Shown: positions 1-7,021 of the stretch, piece by piece
How positions within the stretch are numbered: position 1 is the stretch's first letter
Layout: every line of letters begins with the position of its first letter
Assembly (NCBI GenBank): GCA_900556645.1
Contig: USPJ01000049.1
Coordinates: forward strand, 1-7,247
Length of the DNA: 7,247 nt
Source: an uncultured Lachnospiraceae bacterium
Lineage (GTDB): Bacteria > Bacillota_A > Clostridia > Lachnospirales > Lachnospiraceae
Direction of reading: 5' to 3'
Program-made: the position numbers and the translations under genes
The notes under the pieces: generated by a model
What the model was told of the DNA's origin: nothing
Database searches by the model: none
What the model saw: the letters and a program-made list of their open reading frames with translations, nothing else

Positions 1-994
1 CATATAGGAAGATTCCGGTCTTCCGAATAAAGGCATTGCTGTGATTATCCTTTAGAGAATTTAATGCAAATTCTGTATCTGCGTTCTTCAGACAGATGGC
101 TCCCACTCCTGCATCTTTTAATTTTATTAGCTTATCATTGCCGTTCTCATCCTTTGTCCATATTCTGAGTTTGTCAAATATCTCGTCAGCTTCGTCTATC
201 CATCCATTTTTATCAATATCGTATACAGCTAAATCCGCAAATCCATCTCCGCTTGCCGTTCCAAAGAGTTCCGAGCCATCATCTATCTTTCCGTTTTCAT
301 CTTTGTCCAATGCCAGATAACCACTTCCCCCTGCCAGCATAGAAATTTCATCCATGGTGCCGTCTGCATCAATATCAAACAGAAATTTCTGATCTGTGAC
401 CTGTGCTGCTCCCATATCCAAATTGATAACCAATGGATCACAGAGCTGCGGCATACCAAAATCCATATGAGACATGGCATATTCCTGAAACGAACGGGTC
501 ATCTCCAGACTGATATTAAAATCCATCTGTCTGCCGTCTGCGGTTACCACGGTTCCGGTGGTCTCAAAGCTAGTGCTTTCCTGCTCGCAGTAATAGCTGC
601 TACTCTCATAAAAGCCGCCAAATCCCTGCTCTATGCCTACTGTATTTTCTCCTGTCCATTCTTCAAAGGACGAATCCTCCTGTTTTTTTCCAAACAACAG
701 ATACAGCAGATAATTCAGTACTTGGGTCTGGAATTTGTGTTGAAGGTTCACACGCTGTTCCTCCATACTTACTCTACCACCTTGTACATTTTCTTTTTCT
801 GTCAGCTTATCCCCCGTTTCTAAATCTTTACTCTCCACCAGTTCCCCAAAATTTTTCAGAGACCCCAGTCCTCCTGCGGTACCACTCCGGTTACTTCCGA
901 AGTTTCCCCACGTATTCATAAGAACGCTGTTTTTCTGTGTTGCATAATAACTTCTTTTACTTCGCATATCCACGTTGGAAGATTGAACTATCAT
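1..994 (-). CDS. EF-hand/dockerin-like calcium-binding protein, C-terminus beyond window
   Basis: An uninterrupted frame of 331 codons starts at ATG 994-992 and is still open at base 1, so the C-terminus is missing. A GGGG-type ribosome binding site (AAAGGGG, 1003-1009) lies 8 bases upstream of the ATG. The N-terminus (residues 1-30) is rich in Ser, Asn and Tyr, with no hydrophobic signal peptide and no membrane segment. Residues 77-104 look like an amphipathic helix ending in LLYLLFGKK. Residues 146-171 (TTGTVVTADGRQMDF onward) look like a small beta region. Residues 207-216 (DIDADGTMDE), 230-242 (DKDENGKIDDGSE) and 259-271 (DIDKNGWIDEADE) carry Asp/Asn-Gly spacing typical of EF-hand or dockerin Ca2+ loops; a weaker DENGN lies at 282-286. 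The pattern 'LDxxxxGxIDDGSELFG...DGFADLAxYDxDxNGWID' is, from memory, shared by proteins of unknown function in Clostridia and some Gammaproteobacteria. Calcium binding is inferred and the role is unknown. It is probably a separate transcription unit from glgP. The reading frame is certain; the function is not. Confidence 0.88.
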   Translation of the reverse strand, partial: MIVQSSNVDMRSKRSYYATQKNSVLMNTWGNFGSNRSGTAGGLGSLKNFGELVESKDLETGDKLTEKENVQGGRVSMEEQRVNLQHKFQTQVLNYLLYLLFGKKQEDSSFEEWTGENTVGIEQGFGGFYESSSYYCEQESTSFETTGTVVTADGRQMDFNISLEMTRSFQEYAMSHMDFGMPQLCDPLVINLDMGAAQVTDQKFLFDIDADGTMDEISMLAGGSGYLALDKDENGKIDDGSELFGTASGDGFADLAVYDIDKNGWIDEADEIFDKLRIWTKDENGNDKLIKLKDAGVGAICLKNADTEFALNSLKDNHSNAFIRKTGIFLY

Positions 995-1020
995 ATGTAT
1001 TTCCCCTTTCAAATCACGCC

Positions 1021-1049
1021 AAAATAAGACGTCCATTTTTCTGGGACAA
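1021..1049 (-). promoter_or_regulatory. Candidate sigma-A promoter of the calcium-binding gene
   Basis: On the minus strand TTGTCC (1044-1049, 4 of 6 to TTGACA) is followed after exactly 17 bases by TATTTT (1021-1026, 4 of 6 to TATAAT). This predicts a transcript start near 1014 and a leader of about 20 bases that would include the ribosome binding site at 1003-1009. It lies just after the glgP terminator, where a promoter for an independent gene is expected. The match is modest and the call is an inference from spacing and position. Confidence 0.4.
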
Positions 1050-1080
1050 ATCCGTTACTTTCCCTCAACCTCCTTATTTT

Positions 1081-1135
1081 AAGAAAATAAAAACGGCATA
1101 TGTAAAAGAATTTCCATTTCTTTCACATATACCGT
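1081..1135 (-). terminator. Rho-independent terminator downstream of glgP
   Basis: In minus-strand RNA the arm 1135-1118 pairs with 1110-1093 over 18 base pairs, all Watson-Crick except two G-U wobbles, closing a 7-base loop (1117-1111). It is followed directly by a U-rich tract (TTTTATTTTCTT, 1092-1081). The hairpin begins about 98 bases after the glgP stop codon. There is no U tract on the plus-strand side, so it works for leftward transcription. It separates glgP from the calcium-binding gene. Confidence 0.93.
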
Positions 1136-1159
1136 CCTTGGTTCACCCATTAAATCTGC

Positions 1160-1179
1160 ACATCACAAATTTGTGTTGT
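1160..1179. repeat. Near-perfect palindrome in the glgP 3' region
   Basis: A perfect 12-base palindrome CACAAATTTGTG (1164-1175) extends by three more matching pairs on each side (1160-1162 with 1177-1179) across one mismatched pair, giving a 20-base dyad. It lies between the glgP stop and its terminator. It does not match a regulator box I can name with confidence. It could be a protein-binding site or merely A/T-rich chance. Confidence 0.45.
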
Positions 1180-1233
1180 ACTAAATTTATCGGATGAAGC
1201 CTTTTGATTCTTTAGGTTATTTTCTACTTTTCT

Positions 1234-3708
1234 TTAATTATCCAAAACACTCATATCTACCGTAATCTTATCCAGATGCCAGATATCATCCACATATTCC
1301 TGAATAGTTCTGTCGGAAGAGAATTTACCGGAATTTGCCACATTTAAAATGGCACTCTTTGCCCAACGTTCCTCATCCCTGTATGCTGCCTCCACTTTCT
1401 TCTGAGCTTCCACATAGGAACGGAAGTCTGCCAGAATAAAGTAGGTATCTGCGTACTGGGTACACTGGGTATTTAACAGAGAATTATATAAATCTCTAAA
1501 CAGTTCTGTATCATTTTGTGAATAAAAACCGTTAATTAACTGTGTCAGCACCTTACGGATATCCTGATCCTGATTGAAGATATCCATCGGGTTATAATCA
1601 CGATTCTTCTCATGGGCAATAACCTCCTCGGAGCTCATACCGAAGATAAATGCATTTTCTTCGCCCACCTCTTCTACGATTTCTACGTTGGCACCGTCCA
1701 TGGTTCCAAGGGTCAAGGCACCGTTTAACATAAACTTCATATTTCCGGTTCCGGAAGCTTCCTTACTAGCGGTGGAAATCTGCTCCGATACATCTGCCGC
1801 CGCAAATATCCACTCTGCCAGAGACACCCGGTAATCTTCTAAGAACACTACTTTAATCTTGCCGTTGATGCTCGAATCATTGTTGATAACATCTGCCACG
1901 CTGTTAATCAGCTTGATGGTTAATTTTGCATTTTTGTATCCGGCTGCTGCCTTTGCCCCGAAAATAAAGGTTCTCGGATAGAAATCCATCTCCGGGTGTT
2001 CCTTCAATTCATTGTAAAGATACATTACATGAAGGATATTCAAAAGCTGGCGTTTGTACTCATGTAATCTCTTGACCTGAACGTCAAAGATGGAACGAGG
2101 GTCCACTTCCACGCCATTGTGTTTCTGGATATATTCTGCCAGTCTCAGCTTATTCTGATACTTAATCTGCATGAATTCCTGCTGTGCCTTCTTATCATCT
2201 GCATAAATCTCTAATTTCTTAAGATGACTCAGGTTTGTAATCCAATCGTCACCGATTTTATTATTTACCCAATCTGCCAGCAATGGATTTCCGTGCATTA
2301 AGAAACGACGCTGAGTAATTCCGTTGGTCTTGTTGTTGAACTTCTCCGGGAACATCTCGTAGAAATCCTTTAATTCCTGATTTTTCAAGATTTCTGTATG
2401 GAGTCTTGCCACACCGTTTACGGAATAGCCGGCTGCAATCGCCAGATGTGCCATTTTTACCTGACCGTCATATACGATTGCCATCTTCTGAACCTTCTCG
2501 TAATTGTTCGGATATTTTTCCTGAATGGATATAATAAATCTTCGGTTGATTTCTTCCACAATCTGATAAATTCTAGGCAGCAATCTGGAGAAAATCTCGA
2601 TTGGCCATTTTTCAAGTGCTTCTGCCATAATGGTGTGATTGGTGTATGCACAGGTCTTGGTGGTAATCTCCCATGCTTCCTCCCACTCCAATCCTTCTTC
2701 ATCCAAAAGGATACGCATTAACTCTGCCACAGCTACCGTCGGATGGGTATCATTTAACTGGAAGGTTACCTTCTCCGGCAGCTTATGAATATCCGGGTGG
2801 CTTTTCTTAAATCTTGCCACTGCCCGCTGTACGCTGGCAGATACGAAGAAATACTGTTGTTTTAAACGCAGCTCTTTTCCTGCAATGTGGTTGTCATTTG
2901 GATAAAGTACCTCAACTAAATTTTTTGCAAGGTTTTCTTCCTCCACAGCTTTATGATAATCCCCCTTGTCAAAGGAATCTAACTGGAAACAGTTCATCGG
3001 CTCTGCATCCCAAATCATAAGAGTGTTTACTACATTGTTGCCGTATCCGATAATCGGCATATCATATGGAACCGCATTGACGGACTGATATCCTTCCTGA
3101 ATAAATTTGGTTCTGCCATTCTCTCCTGCCTCTGCACGGACATAACCGCCAAATTTAACCTCATAAGCATATTCCGGTCTTCTCAATTCAAATGGATAAC
3201 CGTTTTTCAGCCAGTTGTCCGGCACTTCCACCTGAAAGCCGTTCTCTATTTTCTGTTTAAACATACCGTAACGGTAGCGGATTCCGCATCCGTATGCCGC
3301 ATATCCCAAAGTTGCCAGTGATTCCATGAAGCAGGCTGCCAGACGTCCCAATCCTCCGTTACCTAATGCCGGATCCGGCTCCTGATCCTCTATAATATCC
3401 AGATTCAGTCCCATTTCCTCTAATGCTTCTCTTACTTCTTTGTATGTTTTCAGGCTAATCAGATTGTTGCCCAAAGCACGACCCATCAAAAATTCCATGG
3501 ACATATAGTAAACCATTTTCGGGTCCTGCTCATCATAAGCACTCTGAGTTGCCAGCCACTGGTCAATAATCTTATCTTTGACTGCAAAAGACACCGCCTG
3601 AAAGATTTCCTGCTGGGATGCTTCCTTGATGGTCTTTCGGTACAGGTTCTTTACATTATCCTGTACGTCTTTCATAAATTCCTCTTTGTTGAACAATTCC
3701 TTTTTCAT
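1234..3708 (-). CDS. glgP: Glycogen/maltodextrin phosphorylase (GT35 family)
   Basis: The enzyme uses PLP and phosphate to release glucose-1-phosphate from the non-reducing ends of alpha-1,4-glucans (glycogen, maltodextrin); it is cytosolic. Translated from 3708 it has 824 residues, close to the usual 800-840 of bacterial members. Signatures are in order and intact: GNGGLGRLAACFMES (116-130), NDTHP (319-323), TNGITQRRFL (461-470), VKRLHEYKRQ (545-554) in the catalytic domain, and the PLP-site signature EASGTGNMKFMLNGAL (650-665), whose Lys658 is the expected Schiff-base lysine. The start is set by AAGGAGG at 3717-3723, 8 bases before this ATG. An in-frame ATG at 3714 would be only 2 bases from it, and the frame's 5' extension to 3864 runs back through a terminator into ileS, so both are rejected. 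The stop is TAA at 1234-1236. It lies 79 bases after ileS, beyond a terminator. Family assignment is certain; preference for glycogen over maltodextrin cannot be read from sequence. Confidence 0.97.
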   Translation of the reverse strand: MKKELFNKEEFMKDVQDNVKNLYRKTIKEASQQEIFQAVSFAVKDKIIDQWLATQSAYDEQDPKMVYYMSMEFLMGRALGNNLISLKTYKEVREALEEMGLNLDIIEDQEPDPALGNGGLGRLAACFMESLATLGYAAYGCGIRYRYGMFKQKIENGFQVEVPDNWLKNGYPFELRRPEYAYEVKFGGYVRAEAGENGRTKFIQEGYQSVNAVPYDMPIIGYGNNVVNTLMIWDAEPMNCFQLDSFDKGDYHKAVEEENLAKNLVEVLYPNDNHIAGKELRLKQQYFFVSASVQRAVARFKKSHPDIHKLPEKVTFQLNDTHPTVAVAELMRILLDEEGLEWEEAWEITTKTCAYTNHTIMAEALEKWPIEIFSRLLPRIYQIVEEINRRFIISIQEKYPNNYEKVQKMAIVYDGQVKMAHLAIAAGYSVNGVARLHTEILKNQELKDFYEMFPEKFNNKTNGITQRRFLMHGNPLLADWVNNKIGDDWITNLSHLKKLEIYADDKKAQQEFMQIKYQNKLRLAEYIQKHNGVEVDPRSIFDVQVKRLHEYKRQLLNILHVMYLYNELKEHPEMDFYPRTFIFGAKAAAGYKNAKLTIKLINSVADVINNDSSINGKIKVVFLEDYRVSLAEWIFAAADVSEQISTASKEASGTGNMKFMLNGALTLGTMDGANVEIVEEVGEENAFIFGMSSEEVIAHEKNRDYNPMDIFNQDQDIRKVLTQLINGFYSQNDTELFRDLYNSLLNTQCTQYADTYFILADFRSYVEAQKKVEAAYRDEERWAKSAILNVANSGKFSSDRTIQEYVDDIWHLDKITVDMSVLDN

Positions 3709-3716
3709 AGACATTT

Positions 3717-3723
3717 CCTCCTT
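3717..3723 (-). promoter_or_regulatory. Ribosome binding site that fixes the glgP start
   Basis: AAGGAGG is a near-complete match to the anti-Shine-Dalgarno partner and lies 8 bases before ATG 3708-3706 but only 2 bases before the in-frame ATG at 3714-3712. The spacing favours the protein beginning MKKELFNKE. Only 8 bases separate this site from the end of the U tract of the upstream terminator. Confidence 0.9.
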
Positions 3724-3731
3724 ACCTGCGT

Positions 3732-3770
3732 AAAAAAGGGGAGTCCGCCCTTGGGGCAGCACTCCTCTTT
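3732..3770 (-). terminator. Intrinsic terminator between ileS and glgP
   Basis: In minus-strand RNA a hairpin forms in three parts. GGAGT (3765-3761) pairs with ACTCC (3744-3740), and the inner GCCC (3757-3754) pairs with GGGC (3750-3747) across a small internal loop, leaving a 3-base loop. A lower stem of A/G against T/C (3767-3770 with 3738-3735) follows after one mismatch. A run of six U (3737-3732) follows. It starts 17 bases after the ileS stop codon. It would end ileS transcripts before glgP unless read-through occurs. Confidence 0.8.
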
Positions 3771-3787
3771 GTATGGTTTCATTATTA

Positions 3788-6700
3788 TTATTTCTTTTGA
3801 ACGCCCAGTGAAACAGCTTCTCCATTAATCTTCCAATCCTTCTGATAACCGCTGATATTTCCATTTATAAGTTCATCCGCCAAAACGACCTGCTTGATGT
3901 TCTCACCATATTTCTGGAATATATTGTTTACATTGTCAGAAGCTTCAAATGTCACGATAATCCGGTCGGTTACTTCAAAGTCTGCTTCCTTTCGCATGGT
4001 CTGCAATTTACTGATAATCTCACGCACCATTCCCTCTTCGATAAGTTCCGGTGTCAGGTTGGTATCCAGTACCACGGTAATTCCGTTGTCACTGTCTGCT
4101 ATATAACCCTCTTTTTGTGACATACTAATCAATAAATCCTCTTCACATAATACAACCTCGTCGCTGATGTTGTCAAGCACGATAGAGCCCTTCTCCTTCA
4201 GTTCCTGCATTGCCGCATTTCCATCCAATGATGCCAGAGTTTCCTGAATCTGTTTCAGGTATTTTCCGTATTTCGGTCCTACGGTACGAAGCTGCGGTTT
4301 AAAGGTATATCCGGTAAATTCACTGACATCCTCCGCAAAGGTTACCTTTTTCACATTCAGCTCATCTTCTATAATTTCATCAAAGTATTCGGAAAGAGTG
4401 AAATCGGCTTTGATGTACATATTTCCGATTGGCTGTTTTGTCTTGATATTGGCTGTGTTTCTGCAGGCTCTTCCGATAACAACTACCTTCAGCACCGCAT
4501 CCATATTTGCTTCCAGCTCTTTGTCGATGAATTTTTCATCTGCCACCGGATAATCACACAAATGAATACTCTCCGGTGCATTTTTGTCCAGATTGCGAAC
4601 CAAATTCTGGTAGATATCCTCTGTCATGAACGGAATCATCGGAGCTGCTGTCTTTGCAACAGTTACCAATGCTGTGTACAGGGTCATATAAGCATTAATC
4701 TTATCCTGTTCCATGCCCTTTGCCCAGAAACGGTCACGGCTTCTTCTGACATACCAGTTACTCATCTCATCCACAAAGGTATCCAAGGCTCTTGCCGCCT
4801 CAGGAATCCGGTAATTACCCAGATTATCATCTACGGTCTTCACTAATGTATTCAGTTTGGACAGCAGCCATTTATCCATAACGGATAATTTATCATATTC
4901 CAAAGTATATTTTGTTGCATCAAACTGGTCGATTTCCGCATACAGCACATAAAACGCATAGGTATTCCACAAGGTTGACATAAATTTACGTTGTCCTTCC
5001 TGTACCGCCTTGCCATGGAAACGGTTCGGCAGCCATGGTGCGGAATTAATATAGAAATACCAACGGATGGCATCGGCTCCGTACTGCTCTAACGCCTCAA
5101 ACGGGTCCACCGCATTTCCTTTGGACTTACTCATCTTCTGTCCGTTCTCATCCTGTACATGTCCCAATACGATGACATTTTCATATGGGGCTTTGTTAAA
5201 TAACAGCGTAGACTCTGCCATCAAGGAATAGAACCATCCACGGGTCTGGTCTACTGCCTCTGAGATAAACTGTGCCGGGAACTGCTGCTCAAACAGTTCT
5301 TTATTCTCAAACGGATAATGATGCTGTGCAAACGGCATAGCTCCTGAATCAAACCAACAGTCGATAACCTCCGGTACACGGTGCATTCCTTTGCCGCAGT
5401 CCGGGCATTTGATGGTTACTTCGTCGATATAAGGTCTGTGCAGCTCTACCTTTGCTGCTTCAGGATTTCCACTCTTTTCTGCCAGTTCCTCACGGCTTCC
5501 GATACATTCTTGATGTCCGCACTCACATTCCCAGACATTTAACGGAGTTCCCCAATAACGGTTACGTGAGATACCCCAGTCCTGAATATTCTCCAACCAG
5601 TCACCGAAACGTCCCTTTCCGATGGATTCCGGAATCCAATTGACGGTATTGTTGTTTCGTACCAAATCCTCTTTTACCGCCGTCATCTTAATAAACCATG
5701 ACTCTCTCGCATAATAGATTAACGGAGTGTCACATCTCCAGCAATGCGGATAGCTGTGCTCAAATTTCGGAGCATCGAATAACAATCCCATTTTCTCCAA
5801 ATCTGTCAGCACCATCGGGTCTGCCTTCTTACAGAAGACACCTGCATAGTCTGTCTCCTCTGTCATCTCGCCCTTCCCATTGACAAGCTGTACAAACGGC
5901 AAATCGTATTTTCTACCCACCTGGGCATCATCTTCACCGAATGCCGGTGCAATGTGAACAACGCCGGTACCGTCGCCCATGGTTACATAGGTATCACAGG
6001 TCACATAATATGCTTTTTTATGCTGTTTTGCGATAATCTCATCTGCAAACCGGAACAATGGTTCATACTCTTTATACTCTAAATCTATACCTTTGTAGGT
6101 TTCCAGAATCTCATATGCTTTTACACCATTCTCCTCATCTGCCAGTTTTCCCAATACGGAATCCAACAATGCCTCTGCCATGTAGTAGGTATATCCGTCT
6201 GCCGCTTTTACTTTTACATAGGATTCATTTGGATTTACACAGAGTGCCACATTGGACGGCAGGGTCCATGGTGTGGTGGTCCATGCCAGAATATAGGCAT
6301 CCTCGTCTTTTACTTTAAATCTTGCGATAGCGGAACGTTCTTTTACATCCTTGTAGCCCTGTGCCACCTCATGGGAAGACAACGGGGTTCCGCAGCGTGG
6401 GCAGTAAGGTACAATTTTAAAGCCCTTGTATAACAGTTTTTTATCCCAAATCTCTTTTAATGCCCACCACTCGGATTCGATAAAATTATCATCATAGGTT
6501 ACATATGGGTCATCCATATCTGCCCAGAAACCAACGGTACCGGAGAAATCCTCCCACATTCCTTTGTATTTCCAAACACTCTCTTTACATTTCTGGATGA
6601 ACGGATCCAGACCGTACTCTTCAATCTGTTCTTTTCCGTCCAGTCCCAAAAGCTTTTCTACCTCCAACTCCACCGGAAGTCCGTGGGTGTCCCATCCGGC

Positions 6701-6946
6701 TTTACGAGGTACCATCTTTCCTTTCATGGTCTGGTATCTTGGAATCATATCTTTAATAACACGTGTCAGTACGTGTCCGATGTGTGGTTTTCCGTTGGCG
6801 GTTGGCGGTCCGTCATAGAAGGTATAGACCTCTCCCTCTTTACGGTTTTCCATACTCTTTCTGAAAATGTCATTGTCTCTCCAGAATTTTTCTGTCTCTT
6901 TTTCTCTCTCAACAAAATTCATATTCGTGGATACTTTGTTGTACAT
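3788..6946 (-). CDS. ileS: Isoleucyl-tRNA synthetase, type 2 (eukaryote-like) class
   Basis: This cytosolic class I aminoacyl-tRNA synthetase charges tRNA-Ile with isoleucine using ATP. The 1052 residues are full length for IleRS type 2. The Rossmann fold carries PPTANGKPHIGH with HIGH at 55-58, followed by VLTRVIKD, and KMSKS at 604-608. The inserted editing domain shows AWTTTPWTLPSN (221-232) and GTGVVHIAPAFGEDD (326-340), the latter ending in the conserved Asp region used to hydrolyse mischarged valine. Cys pairs suited to zinc knuckles are CPRC (182-185), CWRC (402-405), the Cys at 474/476/481 and CPDC (514-517). The anticodon-binding helical domain follows from about 690. The C-terminal 250 residues have only three scattered Cys, so the C-terminal zinc finger of type 1 (E. 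coli-like) IleRS is absent, as expected for type 2. AGGAGG (6954-6959) lies 7 bases before ATG 6946. The gene is preceded by an Ile T-box leader and followed by a terminator. Confidence 0.98.
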   Translation of the reverse strand: MYNKVSTNMNFVEREKETEKFWRDNDIFRKSMENRKEGEVYTFYDGPPTANGKPHIGHVLTRVIKDMIPRYQTMKGKMVPRKAGWDTHGLPVELEVEKLLGLDGKEQIEEYGLDPFIQKCKESVWKYKGMWEDFSGTVGFWADMDDPYVTYDDNFIESEWWALKEIWDKKLLYKGFKIVPYCPRCGTPLSSHEVAQGYKDVKERSAIARFKVKDEDAYILAWTTTPWTLPSNVALCVNPNESYVKVKAADGYTYYMAEALLDSVLGKLADEENGVKAYEILETYKGIDLEYKEYEPLFRFADEIIAKQHKKAYYVTCDTYVTMGDGTGVVHIAPAFGEDDAQVGRKYDLPFVQLVNGKGEMTEETDYAGVFCKKADPMVLTDLEKMGLLFDAPKFEHSYPHCWRCDTPLIYYARESWFIKMTAVKEDLVRNNNTVNWIPESIGKGRFGDWLENIQDWGISRNRYWGTPLNVWECECGHQECIGSREELAEKSGNPEAAKVELHRPYIDEVTIKCPDCGKGMHRVPEVIDCWFDSGAMPFAQHHYPFENKELFEQQFPAQFISEAVDQTRGWFYSLMAESTLLFNKAPYENVIVLGHVQDENGQKMSKSKGNAVDPFEALEQYGADAIRWYFYINSAPWLPNRFHGKAVQEGQRKFMSTLWNTYAFYVLYAEIDQFDATKYTLEYDKLSVMDKWLLSKLNTLVKTVDDNLGNYRIPEAARALDTFVDEMSNWYVRRSRDRFWAKGMEQDKINAYMTLYTALVTVAKTAAPMIPFMTEDIYQNLVRNLDKNAPESIHLCDYPVADEKFIDKELEANMDAVLKVVVIGRACRNTANIKTKQPIGNMYIKADFTLSEYFDEIIEDELNVKKVTFAEDVSEFTGYTFKPQLRTVGPKYGKYLKQIQETLASLDGNAAMQELKEKGSIVLDNISDEVVLCEEDLLISMSQKEGYIADSDNGITVVLDTNLTPELIEEGMVREIISKLQTMRKEADFEVTDRIIVTFEASDNVNNIFQKYGENIKQVVLADELINGNISGYQKDWKINGEAVSLGVQKK

Positions 6947-6990
6947 CTTTTCTCCTCCTAATTAAGAACAAAGTGGTTTTCCTATTAAAT

Positions 6991-7021
6991 AAAAAACCCG
7001 CATCCTGTAAAAGGACGCGGG
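6991..7021 (-). terminator. Regulatory terminator of the ileS T-box leader
   Basis: In minus-strand RNA CCCGCGUCCU (7021-7012) pairs with AGGAUGCGGG (7006-6997) over 10 base pairs with one G-U wobble, closing a 5-base loop (7011-7007), followed by six U (6996-6991). Its 5' arm includes GCGUCCU (7018-7012), which is also the 3' strand of the competing antiterminator. The two structures are therefore mutually exclusive. The U tract ends 44 bases before the ileS ATG. Confidence 0.94.

Noticed and set aside
467..823. Plus-strand open frame of 118 codons
   Set aside because: It lies fully antisense to the calcium-binding gene, whose frame carries recognisable Ca2+ loops and a good ribosome binding site. 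The plus-strand product has no recognisable motif.
1069..1075. AAGGAGG on the minus strand upstream of the calcium-binding gene, suggesting a small upstream ORF
   Set aside because: No ATG or suitably spaced GTG/TTG start follows at 5-10 bases, and it lies upstream of the likely transcript start, so it is probably coincidental.
937..1197. Plus-strand open frame of 86 codons across the gap upstream of the calcium-binding gene
   Set aside because: It runs through the start of that gene, its candidate promoter and the glgP terminator hairpin, and shows no family-like sequence.
3918..3948. Possible promoter for glgP inside ileS (TTGAAG, 19 bases, TATATT, minus strand)
   Set aside because: The -10 is good (5 of 6), but the -35 is weak and the 19-base spacing is long. 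In A/T-rich coding sequence this match is expected by chance, so it is kept only as a place to look.
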